This document shows, one piece after another, positions 43,642-52,479 of a stretch of DNA of 64,000 nucleotides (the first letter of the stretch is position 1; each line of letters opens with the position of its first letter). A program made the translations under genes and the position numbers. The stretch is from positions 8,234,877 through 8,298,876 of the forward strand of contig NZ_CM001403.1 in assembly GCF_000166195.2 (NCBI RefSeq). The letters are read 5' to 3'. Under the pieces are notes generated by a model. That model ran no database searches, was not told the origin of the DNA, and was given only the letters and a program-made list of their open reading frames with translations. The stretch is from Mucilaginibacter paludis DSM 18603 (GTDB lineage Bacteria > Bacteroidota > Bacteroidia > Sphingobacteriales > Sphingobacteriaceae).

Positions 43642-44231
43642 ACCTCGGCATCATTTATTACGGTGCGGGTAACATCTTCTCGTTAACCTCCGCTTTAGAC
43701 CGTTTGGGCATCAGCTATGGCATGATCCATAACGAAGCCGATTTTGAGCAGTACGACCGATATATCATCCCGGGTGTAGGTCATGCGGGAGCCGCCATGA
43801 GCAAGTTGGAACAAACCGGCCTGGTGCCCACTATCAAAAAACTGAATAAACCTACCTTAGGTATTTGCGTGGGAATGCAATTGCTTACTTCGTATTCTGA
43901 GGAAGGTGACTCTGACCTGCTGGATATCATACCCGTAAAAACGCTGCGATTTAAAGACAGTGCTGAGTTTAAGGTGCCCCATACCGGATGGAACCAGGTT
44001 TATCCTGAAAAAGAAAACCCGCTTTTTAAAAATATCCCCGAAGGGTCGCACTTTTACTTTGTACATTCCTACTTTATCGAGCATCATGCCGATTATACGC
44101 TGGCATCAACAAATTATACGTTGCCTTTTTCGGCTTCTATCTGGAAGGATAATTTTTTTGGCGTGCAGTTTCATCCCGAAAAATCAGGTACTTTTGGAGA
44201 GTATCTTTTAACTAACTTTGCAAACCTTTAA
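43578..44231 (+). CDS. hisH: Imidazole glycerol phosphate synthase, glutaminase subunit, with element-derived N-terminus
   Basis: 217 residues from ATG 43578 (a TTG at 43566 is a less likely start). The class I glutaminase core begins at residue ~23 (LGIIYYGAGNIFSLTSALDR), unusually late: most HisH begin within a few residues of this strand. Catalytic residues are Cys in LGICVGMQLL and the His-Glu pair in VQFHPEKSG. It supplies ammonia to HisF. Residues 10-21 (EDNSSPFRGRGG) match the HisD N-terminus because both lie in R1 elements. Confidence 0.95.
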   Translation: MDNNINQDIEDNSSPFRGRGGHLGIIYYGAGNIFSLTSALDRLGISYGMIHNEADFEQYDRYIIPGVGHAGAAMSKLEQTGLVPTIKKLNKPTLGICVGMQLLTSYSEEGDSDLLDIIPVKTLRFKDSAEFKVPHTGWNQVYPEKENPLFKNIPEGSHFYFVHSYFIEHHADYTLASTNYTLPFSASIWKDNFFGVQFHPEKSGTFGEYLLTNFANL

Positions 44232-44240
44232 TAGAGTACA

Positions 44241-44990
44241 ATGTATATTATCCCCGCTATTGACATCCTGAACAAAAAAGTAGTTCGACTACGCGAAGGT
44301 GATTACCAGCAAGTAACCGAGTACGACGTTTCGCTGGAAGAGATGATTGAACGGTACCAATCAAACGGTACGCAATTTATCCATGTGATAGATTTAAATG
44401 GAGCTAAAAACGATTTTAGTAACCAGGAATATCTCTTCAACATTGTGCGTAAAACCGATATGAAGGTTCAGTACGGCGGCGGTGTCCGCAGCATTGATAA
44501 AGTAAAAGAGCTGATTGATGCCGGGATACACCGCGTTATAGTTGGTACGCAAGCCATCACCAATCCCGACTTTTTAAAAGACCTGAGCAAACAGTTTGCC
44601 TCCAAAGACGGCCATTCCGATCAAATTGTAGTCGCCATCGATGTGCTTGACGAAGTAATCAAATATTCGGGATGGATGGAAAGCTCTCCGATCAAACTGA
44701 TGGATTACGTTGATAAATGCCTCAATTTAGGCTTCTTCCGCTTTTTATGTACCGACATCAATAAAGACGGCAAATTAGGCGGCGCCGGAGTTGACCTCTA
44801 CGAAAAACTGCTCGATCACTCCCCTTTTATTAAACTGATTGCATCAGGCGGAGTAAGCTCAATGAAAGATATTGAACAGCTAAACAAAATTAAGGTAGAA
44901 TCGTGCGTGGTTGGCAAAGCCATTTACGAAGGGCGGATCACGATAGAGGAAATTAAAAACTGGAATTTGGAGTCGTTGATATCGATATAG
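44241..44990 (+). CDS. hisA: ProFAR isomerase
   Basis: 249 residues, a (beta/alpha)8 barrel with MYIIPAIDILNKKVVRLREG (catalytic Asp8), VQYGGGVRSI, VIVGTQAITNP, and the second phosphate site LIASGGVSSMKDI. It isomerises ProFAR to PRFAR. It starts nine bases after the hisH stop, one of the few his junctions with no repeat. It is one or two residues away from the usual length and has no odd features. Confidence 0.96.
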   Translation: MYIIPAIDILNKKVVRLREGDYQQVTEYDVSLEEMIERYQSNGTQFIHVIDLNGAKNDFSNQEYLFNIVRKTDMKVQYGGGVRSIDKVKELIDAGIHRVIVGTQAITNPDFLKDLSKQFASKDGHSDQIVVAIDVLDEVIKYSGWMESSPIKLMDYVDKCLNLGFFRFLCTDINKDGKLGGAGVDLYEKLLDHSPFIKLIASGGVSSMKDIEQLNKIKVESCVVGKAIYEGRITIEEIKNWNLESLISI

Positions 44991-45055
44991 GGGGCCAATC
45001 ATTGCCATTTACGATCCAATTGTGCGCCCAAAACAATGATTAAATTTAAAAAAAA

Positions 45056-45158
45056 CGTCATTGCGAGGAGGAACGACGAAGCAATCTCTATGCTATACAG
45101 GGCGAACTTGCAAAGCCGCTCTGCTGATGTAGAGATTGCTTCGTTCCTCGCAATGACG
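45056..45158. repeat. GTCATTGCGAGG repeat (R2 family), hisA-hisF copy
   Basis: CGTCATTGCGAGGAGGAACG facing TGCTTCGTTCCTCGCAATGACG, with a central ~50-bp spacer that is also partly shared with the copy at 54621 (CTATACAGGGC). It ends 15 bases before the hisF ATG. Confidence 0.8.
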
Positions 45159-45172
45159 TGGTGTAGAAAATT

Positions 45173-45937
45173 ATGTTAGCTAAAAGAATTATCCCTTGCC
45201 TCGACGTCAAAGACGGTCGCACCGTAAAAGGTGTGAACTTTGTTGACCTGCGCGATGCCGGCGACCCGGTTGAACTGGCCTGGAACTACTCGCAGCAAGG
45301 TGCCGATGAATTGGTTTTTTTGGATATCACCGCTACGCACGAGCGCCGTAAAACCATGGTAGAACTGGTGAAAGCCGTTGCCCGTAACATTAACATTCCC
45401 TTTACCATTGGCGGTGGCATTAACGCTATTGAAGATGCCGATGCGCTGTTAAATGCAGGTGCCGATAAAATTTCTATCAACTCGGCAGCCGTGCGTAACC
45501 CGGCGCTAATTGATGAGCTGGCAAAAGCTTTCGGGGTACAATTTGTGGTGGTGGCTGTTGATACAAGACACACCGACGGAAAAAACATTGTTTATTTAAA
45601 CGGTGGCCGTATCCCTACAGAAAAAGAAACTTTTAACTGGATACTGGAGGCTGAAAGCCGTGGCGCGGGTGAGATATTGTTAACCTCGATGGATCATGAC
45701 GGTACCAAAGCGGGTTTCGACTATAGCTTTCTGAAAACCATAAACGATGCCGTGCATATCCCGGTGATTGCTTCGGGTGGCGCAGGTTCGGTTCAGCATT
45801 TTGTGGATGTGTTTGAAAAGGCCAACGTTGATGCAGCTTTAGCGGCTTCGGTGTTCCATTATGGAGAGATTTTAATCCCGGATTTAAAGGCTGTGTTAAA
45901 GAACAAGGGTATTGAAGTAAGAATAAGCCCGGTTTAA
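45173..45937 (+). CDS. hisF: Imidazole glycerol phosphate synthase, cyclase subunit
   Basis: 254 residues, (beta/alpha)8 barrel: MLAKRIIPCLDVKDGRTVKG (catalytic Asp11), FTIGGGINAIEDADALL, KISINSAAVRNP, VVVAVDTR (second catalytic Asp) and VIASGGAGSVQHFVDVF. It makes IGP and AICAR from PRFAR and ammonia from HisH. It is separated from hisA by an R2 repeat, and 89 bases precede hisIE. Confidence 0.97.
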   Translation: MLAKRIIPCLDVKDGRTVKGVNFVDLRDAGDPVELAWNYSQQGADELVFLDITATHERRKTMVELVKAVARNINIPFTIGGGINAIEDADALLNAGADKISINSAAVRNPALIDELAKAFGVQFVVVAVDTRHTDGKNIVYLNGGRIPTEKETFNWILEAESRGAGEILLTSMDHDGTKAGFDYSFLKTINDAVHIPVIASGGAGSVQHFVDVFEKANVDAALAASVFHYGEILIPDLKAVLKNKGIEVRISPV

Positions 45938-46026
45938 AAAGTTTAGCCAATAAGTGACTTTAAATAATTTGACCAAAGATTTTGTACAACAATCGTTTAT
46001 TGATGAAACGATGATTAGAAATAGCT

Positions 46027-46614
46027 ATGAATATTGATTTTAATAAAAGCGACGGTTTGGTACCTGTAGTGATACAAGATGAGCAAACTTTGGAAGTGCT
46101 GATGCTGGGTTACATGAACCAGGAAGCATACGAAAAAACTGTTCAGGAAAACATCGTTACTTTTTTTTCCAGGTCTAAAAGCCGCCTATGGACCAAAGGC
46201 GAAACCAGCAATAACTTTTTACATGTTAAAAGTATAGCTGTTGATTGCGATAACGATACCCTGCTGATCAAAGTTAAGGCTGATGGCCCCACCTGCCATA
46301 CCGGTTCGCGCAGTTGCTTCAATACTTCATATAACCATAACTTTATATTTGAATTACAGAACGTTATCAACGATAGGTATGATAATCCGGTTGAAACTTC
46401 TTACGTAAACAAACTCCGTAACAAGGGATTAAATAAAATAGCGCAAAAGGTTGGCGAAGAAGGTGTTGAAACGGTAATTGCAGCTTTGGCCGAAACGGAA
46501 GCCGATTTGATTAACGAAGCATCCGACCTGGTATTTCACCTGTTGGTGCTGCTTCGCGAAAAGAACCTGAACCTGGAAGTGATTGCCAAAAACCTGGAAT
46601 CGAGGCACAAATAA
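46027..46614 (+). CDS. hisIE: Bifunctional phosphoribosyl-AMP cyclohydrolase / phosphoribosyl-ATP pyrophosphatase
   Basis: 195 residues. The N-terminal HisI domain has GYMNQEAYEKT, FFSRSKSRLWTKGETSNN and the zinc/magnesium-binding VDCDNDTLLIKV and GPTCHTGSRSCF. The C-terminal HisE domain (~110-195) has KIAQKVGEEGVETVIAA and NEASDLVFHLLVLL. It catalyses the second and third steps. It is the last his gene in this run; with it the set G, D, C, B, H, A, F, I, E is complete. Confidence 0.96.
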   Translation: MNIDFNKSDGLVPVVIQDEQTLEVLMLGYMNQEAYEKTVQENIVTFFSRSKSRLWTKGETSNNFLHVKSIAVDCDNDTLLIKVKADGPTCHTGSRSCFNTSYNHNFIFELQNVINDRYDNPVETSYVNKLRNKGLNKIAQKVGEEGVETVIAALAETEADLINEASDLVFHLLVLLREKNLNLEVIAKNLESRHK

Positions 46615-46646
46615 GGCTTTTTTTACTGATGCTCATATAGCAAACC

Positions 46647-47540
46647 ATGTCAAAAGCGTTTTTCTATTTCCCTTTAGTGCTCGGCGTTTTTGCCTTTTCA
46701 AATGTTAGTGCCCAGATAACCGCACTGCATGCTAAAATAGACTCGATAGCCAGGGACGCCAGGGGCACGGTAGGTTTTGCCATGCTTAATATAGAAAGCC
46801 GGGACACGCTATCCTATCATGGCAACATGCATTTGCCTATGCAAAGCGTGATGAAGTTTCCTATCGCCATTACTGTTTTACATGATATAGATGAGGGCCA
46901 GTTTACTTTAAACCAGTTGATCCATATCGATAAAAGTGATCTACCTAAAACTTATAGCCCCTTGCGTGATAAGTATCCTGAAGGCAATGTTGATATTTCA
47001 ATCAGCGAGCTATTGAGCTATATGGTATCCCTTAGCGATAACAACGCCTGCGATATCTTGCTCAAAACATTGGGTGGCCCCGAAGTGGTAGATCAGTATA
47101 TGCATAGCTTTGGCATTAAACAGATCGCTGTTAAAGCATCCGAGTTCCAGATGGCACAAGGTTGGGATGTGCAGTTTACCAATTGGGTTGAGCCAAAAAC
47201 GATGGTGCGTTTACTGGATATTGCTACTAAACCAAATTTCCTTTCCAAGGCCAGCCACGACTATTTGTGGAAAATAATGGAAGCAACCAGTACCGGGCCA
47301 AATCAAATTAAAGACCTATTGCCGGTTGGTACAATAGTGGCTCACAAAACGGGCCGCTCCGGCACTAACGATCAGGGAATTTCGGCAGCTACTAATGATA
47401 TAGGCTTAATCACCTTACCCAACGGGAAGCATTTAGCGATAGCCATCATGATCACAAACTCCACTGCCGATCTAACTACCCGCGAATCGGTCATTGCACG
47501 AATAGCGAAGGCAGCTTATGATGATGCTATTTTAAAGTAA
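46647..47540 (+). CDS. Class A beta-lactamase (A2 / PER-CfxA-like)
   Basis: 297 residues with a signal peptide (cleavage near VSAQ). All catalytic motifs are intact at Ambler-like positions: S67-V-M-K70, S130-D-N132, E166 in SEFQM, and K234-T-G236 in HKTGRSG. Residues around E166 and the NWVEPKTMV segment resemble subclass A2 enzymes of Bacteroidota (CblA, CfxA, PER). It should hydrolyse penicillins and possibly cephalosporins in the periplasm; spectrum is unknown. It starts 32 bases after hisIE in the same direction, with no visible promoter or terminator between. Confidence 0.9.
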   Translation: MSKAFFYFPLVLGVFAFSNVSAQITALHAKIDSIARDARGTVGFAMLNIESRDTLSYHGNMHLPMQSVMKFPIAITVLHDIDEGQFTLNQLIHIDKSDLPKTYSPLRDKYPEGNVDISISELLSYMVSLSDNNACDILLKTLGGPEVVDQYMHSFGIKQIAVKASEFQMAQGWDVQFTNWVEPKTMVRLLDIATKPNFLSKASHDYLWKIMEATSTGPNQIKDLLPVGTIVAHKTGRSGTNDQGISAATNDIGLITLPNGKHLAIAIMITNSTADLTTRESVIARIAKAAYDDAILK

Positions 47541-47640
47541 AGTCGCATCTTCCATATTCTTCGCTTTAACATCACCATTGATTAGAGTTAAACTTCGGTC
47601 ATTTAACATATCAGGTAGTTATTACTAACAGCAACCGATT

Positions 47641-50238
47641 TTAAAATCTGAAGCCTGCAGAAATATAGGGGTACACTCCTTCGCCGGAAAACCCTACTAC
47701 CCCTTGTATTAAAACTAACTGCGCAGGTATAAAATAAATCCCTCCGCCATAACCATCATGCCATTTAGATGATGATTCACCGGGTTCCCAAACCCGACCT
47801 ACATCATTAAAGGCGATGCCCCCTACTGTGCCGGGAGTTACATAGGATACAAAATCAAATAGTTTAAACCTTACTTCCAGGTTGTTATAAACCATGGTTT
47901 TACCGGTGAAGCGGCTATCATTAAATCCACGCAACCCCTGGTTTCCGCCAAGTTTAATTTGTTGAAAATAAGCCGCGTTACCCACAGTTGTGCCTCCCCC
48001 AAAACGACTGGCGATAACCAAAACAGAATCCTGAGCGGGATTTAGGAAGAACGTAAATTCGGATAACACCTGCCCGTAATTATGGGCGGCTAAACCAAAA
48101 CCCTTTAAACCGCTAACATCGGTGCGCCAGTAAACGCCCCTGTGTGGAAGTGTCCCTTTGTCACGCGTATCTAAGGTTACAGTGCCCAACAGCCCGGCAT
48201 ACCCCTGCGAACCAAATACATTTTCATCAGGATGCTGTTGCTCATAAACACCTAAATACTTCCTGATATTATCGTCGGCATCTCCTTTATAAAATTGTCC
48301 GGTAATACCCGCGCTGGCTGTCCAGTTACCATAGGTATGCTTAAGCCTCACATCAGCATCCATATAGTCATAAATATTCTGATAGTATCTTAATTTCTGT
48401 TTACCTGAGTTTACAAAAACGCTCTCGTTTCCAACGCCAAAAAAGTTACTGGTGTAATTGGGACCTTTGGACAGTACGTTAATTGATAAATCATTATTAC
48501 CGATAACCTGCCTAAAATCGCCTTTGTAATTCAACAATAAAGAGTTAGTGCCAAGGCCGTAATTAACCAGCAGGCTTTGCCTAAAGGCGTAAGGATCCTT
48601 CCGGAAGCCTTGTTTCTGGTAAATAAAGTCGCCTATTAACTGTACGCCGTAATCTTTGTTATAACTGGCTAAAAGCAAGGGTTGTAGATAATCGTACTTA
48701 AAACTGGTTTTGTTAAAATTGTTAACTGCAGTATCCGTTGAAGTACGTAAATGAGCCTGGCTCCGGCTGGGCAAATCGTTTTTCTTATCAGACCGATCAT
48801 AAACATAGCGGTTTCCCTTGCCGCGTATATTACTATCTATTAAAAAGGTATCGTGTCCATCGCCCCCTATCATTCTCACCTTTACCGGCGATGAGTTTTC
48901 GCCATGCACGGCAAAAACATCCTTGCCATCCATTCCGTAGAGCCTGATTTCTTTGGTAACATTCGGATCAAACGTCCGGTTATAAATCACCTGTTCCTGG
49001 CTTCCATCCTTTTTCAGCTTGTTTATTCTAACTAAAAGTTTACCATCCGGCTGATTAGTGAGATCAAAATACTCGCGTTTATCGCTCTCCGGGATCTCAA
49101 CAGTTTTTGATAAAATCCGATAATATCTCAGGGCTTGCTGTTTAATATTGTTTCTTCGGTTAATCATTCTTTTCACAATACTCTCGCCGCTAATTTTATA
49201 AATACTGGCGGGCATCAGCTTAACCGAATTTTCAATCAGCTCATCCGTTAGTGTATGTTGCACAAAATCTATTTGCTGCTCCCAGTCTTGTTCACTTAAT
49301 CCGTTTAAAAAATAGCGGTCAAAATAACGGGCATTACGGTTCCACCTCCCTATCGACAGTATCTTATTACCATAACTTTGAAACTTGGCCATCAGCAGAT
49401 GCTTGGAGAGCAACCACGGAAAAACGCCGTATCCATCATAATAAACCTGGTCACGGTCGCGGGGCACAGGCTCATAAACAATGCCGGTATCATTATCTCT
49501 TCTCTCCCAGCGCCATTGATCCTCGTGGCGGTCCCAATCGCCTACCAGCATATCCAGCAAACGCGCCCGCAACACCATTTTCTGGTCTACCCTGTTATCG
49601 TTATCGTCCTGTAGCTTTTTCTGTGCTTTCTCAGTATTATCCGTTTTTTCAACGTCTAAAGGCTCACGCTCTTCAAATAAAAAAACCTGGTTGGCAAAAT
49701 CTTTTCTAAAGTCGCCAAACGCCGGATCGTCTGGTACATAAACCAGCTCCGGATGCGCATGCGGAATGCCCAGAGCCTGCGCCATAGGCGGCACGGTTAC
49801 CGAGGCATAAGGATGTTCGGCAGAGATCTGATCCTGAACGATATCCTTGGCTACCGAAGCCCTCAGATTTGGAGGCAATACCTTTTCGGGATTTTTTTGT
49901 ACAGACCTGAGTACCCATTCCTGGCCTGTAGCATCTTTTAGCCTGAGCGATTTAGACTGCATGCCTCCGCCTTTTTGCAATATGGTAAGACCGCCTTTTT
50001 CTTTCGATAAATGGAATACTCTAAATTTAACCGGCGTGGCCCATAGCCTGCGGTAGTCTTCGCCAAAAAGAAACCGATGTGCCTTGCTTACTTGGTCGTA
50101 TGCAGGTTCGATAGCCACCGTTACGCTATCATGCAGTATACGATCTTGTGAAAAAACGCGGTTAACCGGCACTGCTAATAGGAGGAATAATAAAAAATAA
50201 TGGAGTCTCTGTTTGTCCATGCGCATAAATGATGACAC
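47641..50238 (-). CDS. Omp85/BamA-type barrel with N-terminal kinase-like domain
   Basis: About 860 residues; starts at Met5 (50226) or Met7 (50220) give a cleaner signal peptide (HYFLLFLLLAVPVNRVFS). Residues ~80-270 contain GGGMQSKSLRLKDATGQEWV, then LLDMLVGDWDRHEDQWRW (D234-x-D-R-H238) and VPRDRDQVY (~258-266). The DRH and following DxD resemble the catalytic and metal loops of FAM20/HipA/PI-kinase folds. A MDGKDVFAVHG / GGDGHDTFLID calcium-type linker (~430-465) precedes a C-terminal 16-strand-like barrel (LGGNQGLRGFNDSRFTGKTM, ending AGFRF). It is an outer-membrane protein; the kinase idea is inference. Confidence 0.8.
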   Translation of the reverse strand: MSSFMRMDKQRLHYFLLFLLLAVPVNRVFSQDRILHDSVTVAIEPAYDQVSKAHRFLFGEDYRRLWATPVKFRVFHLSKEKGGLTILQKGGGMQSKSLRLKDATGQEWVLRSVQKNPEKVLPPNLRASVAKDIVQDQISAEHPYASVTVPPMAQALGIPHAHPELVYVPDDPAFGDFRKDFANQVFLFEEREPLDVEKTDNTEKAQKKLQDDNDNRVDQKMVLRARLLDMLVGDWDRHEDQWRWERRDNDTGIVYEPVPRDRDQVYYDGYGVFPWLLSKHLLMAKFQSYGNKILSIGRWNRNARYFDRYFLNGLSEQDWEQQIDFVQHTLTDELIENSVKLMPASIYKISGESIVKRMINRRNNIKQQALRYYRILSKTVEIPESDKREYFDLTNQPDGKLLVRINKLKKDGSQEQVIYNRTFDPNVTKEIRLYGMDGKDVFAVHGENSSPVKVRMIGGDGHDTFLIDSNIRGKGNRYVYDRSDKKNDLPSRSQAHLRTSTDTAVNNFNKTSFKYDYLQPLLLASYNKDYGVQLIGDFIYQKQGFRKDPYAFRQSLLVNYGLGTNSLLLNYKGDFRQVIGNNDLSINVLSKGPNYTSNFFGVGNESVFVNSGKQKLRYYQNIYDYMDADVRLKHTYGNWTASAGITGQFYKGDADDNIRKYLGVYEQQHPDENVFGSQGYAGLLGTVTLDTRDKGTLPHRGVYWRTDVSGLKGFGLAAHNYGQVLSEFTFFLNPAQDSVLVIASRFGGGTTVGNAAYFQQIKLGGNQGLRGFNDSRFTGKTMVYNNLEVRFKLFDFVSYVTPGTVGGIAFNDVGRVWEPGESSSKWHDGYGGGIYFIPAQLVLIQGVVGFSGEGVYPYISAGFRF

Positions 50239-50418
50239 GAAAGTATTTAAAGATTAATCAATATGAAGATGATAATCCTTAATTTCTATAAAAATAACAT
50301 CTTTTATTACTTATTGCCTACAAATCGAAAGGCCATTTTTATAAAAAATCAAAAGGAACTATTGCTATAAGTTAACCTGTTTTAATCAGGCCGTATTTTC
50401 CATTGCTAAGCATCCTGC

Positions 50419-50426
50419 TACCTTTG
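50419..50426 (+). promoter_or_regulatory. -7 box TACCTTTG abutting the helicase start
   Basis: An exact consensus match ends three bases before ATG 50430, implying a leaderless transcript and favouring that start over GTG/ATG codons further upstream. Confidence 0.55.
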
Positions 50427-50429
50427 TAC

Positions 50430-52340
50430 ATGCATTATTTCAAAAAGCTGCTGGATCTGCTAAAGATTGAACAGAACGAGGACCGCAGTTCGTATTTAAA
50501 ACTAACCGAATCATCGTCAGTTGCCGACCGCAGAGCAGCCGGACTAACCTGGTACCCTGTAGCCATCAGGGGCACAGAACCCAGCCGGGGAGATTATATT
50601 ACCGTAGAATTGGAGCGCACTACGCACCAGGACATCAGCCATCAGCTTAGGTTCGGTGCTTCGGCGGCGCTATTTTCAAACCATGATGCCCGGCAAGATC
50701 GCATTGAAGGAACGATAGCTTATCAAAGTGGCGACAGGGTAAAGATAACGCTGTTTACTGACGAATTGCCTGATTGGTGCAGGAACGGCAAACTTGGTAT
50801 TGATTTGTTGTTTGATGACAACAGCTATGACGAGATGCAAAACGCACTTAAACAAGCATCAGTACTTTCGGAAAAAGCGGGCGAAGGACGACTGGTTAAA
50901 GTACTCACCGGCGCTGAGCAGCCGACTTTCTCGGCTCCATTGTTGTTGCCTAAACTAACCGGTTTAAACCCATCACAACAAGCGGCTGTAGAAAAAATTG
51001 TTTCGGCCCAGGATTTGGCTATTGTACACGGTCCGCCTGGTACCGGTAAAACTACCACTCTGGTGCAGGCTATAAAAAGCCTGATTAGCCAGGGTGAGAA
51101 ACAGCTACTTGTAGTTGCGCCAAGTAATACCGCTGTAGACTTGCTGAGCGAAAAGTTAGCTGGCGAGGGGTTAAATGTTTTACGGATAGGTAACCCGGCA
51201 CGGGTTTCGGATAGATTGATGTCGCTAACTTTGGACAGCAAAATGGCCGAACATGGGCGCATGAAAGATATCAAAAAGCTAAAAAAGCAGGCCGCCGAGT
51301 TTAAAAATATGGCTCATAAATATAAACGCAGCTTCGGCAAGGCAGAGCGCGATCAACGAAAGGCTTTGTTTGATGAGGCTCATAAGATAATGAAAGATGT
51401 TGGCAAAACTGAGCAATACATTATTGACGACCTGGTAGGCAGGGCACAGGTTATTACCGCCACCCTGGTCGGATCAAATCATTATACCATCCGCGGCCTG
51501 CAATTTAACACGGTGGTGATTGACGAAGCCGGACAAGCCCTTGAACCTGCCTGCTGGATACCCATACTCAAGGCTCAAAAAGTTATTTTGGCAGGAGACC
51601 ATTTTCAACTTTCGCCAACAATTAAATCTGCCAAAGCCGCTCATGACGGGCTGAGCAATACCCTGCTGGAAAAATGCATTACCCTGCATCCGGAGGCTGT
51701 TGTGTTGTTAGAAGAGCAATACCGTATGAACGAGGCCATTATGACTTACTCATCGCAGGTGTTCTACCAAAATAAGTTGCAGGCACATGCTTCGGTAGCA
51801 CAAAGGCTGCTTTTTACGGCCGATGCGCCGTTTAGTTATGTTGATACCGCCGGTTGCGGGTTTGACGAAAAACCAGAAGGTACAAGCATGGCCAATGCCG
51901 AAGAAGCAGGATTTTTATTTAAACACCTGGAAAAACTTGTTACAGAACTTAACGAACATTATACAACAGAAAATTTTCCCACCATCGCTATTGTCTCGCC
52001 TTATAAAGAACAGATCCGTTTGCTGAAGGATCAACAGCAGCATTGGCCAGGTTTACAGTTATATCAGGATAAAATTTCGGTAAATACCATTGATAGCTTC
52101 CAGGGGCAAGAGCGCGATATTGTTTATATCAGCATGACGAGGAGCAATACCAAAGGGGAAATTGGTTTCCTATCTGACATCAGGCGGATGAATGTAGCGA
52201 TGACGAGAGCGCGTAAAAAGCTGATCATCATAGGCGATAGCTCTACCCTTGCACAAGCTCCTTTTTATGCGGATATGATAAAATATGCCGAGCAAATTAA
52301 CGGATACCAAAGCGCCTGGGACTTTGTAGCCATGGATTAG
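50430..52340 (+). CDS. UPF1/IGHMBP2-like superfamily 1 helicase
   Basis: About 636 residues from ATG 50430 (MHYFKKLLDLLKIEQNED). SF1B motifs in order: Walker A GPPGTGKTTTL (I), APSNTAVDLLSEKL (Ia), VVIDEAGQALEP (II), AGDHFQLSPTI (III), LEEQYRMNEAIMTYSSQVFY (IV-like), NTIDSFQGQERDIVYIS (V) and NVAMTRARKKLIIIGD (VI). The N-terminal ~170 residues form a beta-barrel/stalk region as in IGHMBP2. It unwinds DNA or RNA 5' to 3'; the bacterial role is unknown. It is monocistronic, ahead of the Anbu operon. Confidence 0.9.
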   Translation: MHYFKKLLDLLKIEQNEDRSSYLKLTESSSVADRRAAGLTWYPVAIRGTEPSRGDYITVELERTTHQDISHQLRFGASAALFSNHDARQDRIEGTIAYQSGDRVKITLFTDELPDWCRNGKLGIDLLFDDNSYDEMQNALKQASVLSEKAGEGRLVKVLTGAEQPTFSAPLLLPKLTGLNPSQQAAVEKIVSAQDLAIVHGPPGTGKTTTLVQAIKSLISQGEKQLLVVAPSNTAVDLLSEKLAGEGLNVLRIGNPARVSDRLMSLTLDSKMAEHGRMKDIKKLKKQAAEFKNMAHKYKRSFGKAERDQRKALFDEAHKIMKDVGKTEQYIIDDLVGRAQVITATLVGSNHYTIRGLQFNTVVIDEAGQALEPACWIPILKAQKVILAGDHFQLSPTIKSAKAAHDGLSNTLLEKCITLHPEAVVLLEEQYRMNEAIMTYSSQVFYQNKLQAHASVAQRLLFTADAPFSYVDTAGCGFDEKPEGTSMANAEEAGFLFKHLEKLVTELNEHYTTENFPTIAIVSPYKEQIRLLKDQQQHWPGLQLYQDKISVNTIDSFQGQERDIVYISMTRSNTKGEIGFLSDIRRMNVAMTRARKKLIIIGDSSTLAQAPFYADMIKYAEQINGYQSAWDFVAMD

Positions 52341-52479
52341 CATCCAACTTATTTGGCCTCAGCATAGAATTCGGCGAAATCACTGATTTACAATGATTAA
52401 AGATTATACCGGGAACGGCTCAAAATTCATTTATTAAAGTTAATTTGCAGTTTAGTTTTAACAGATTGTATTTAAGATC

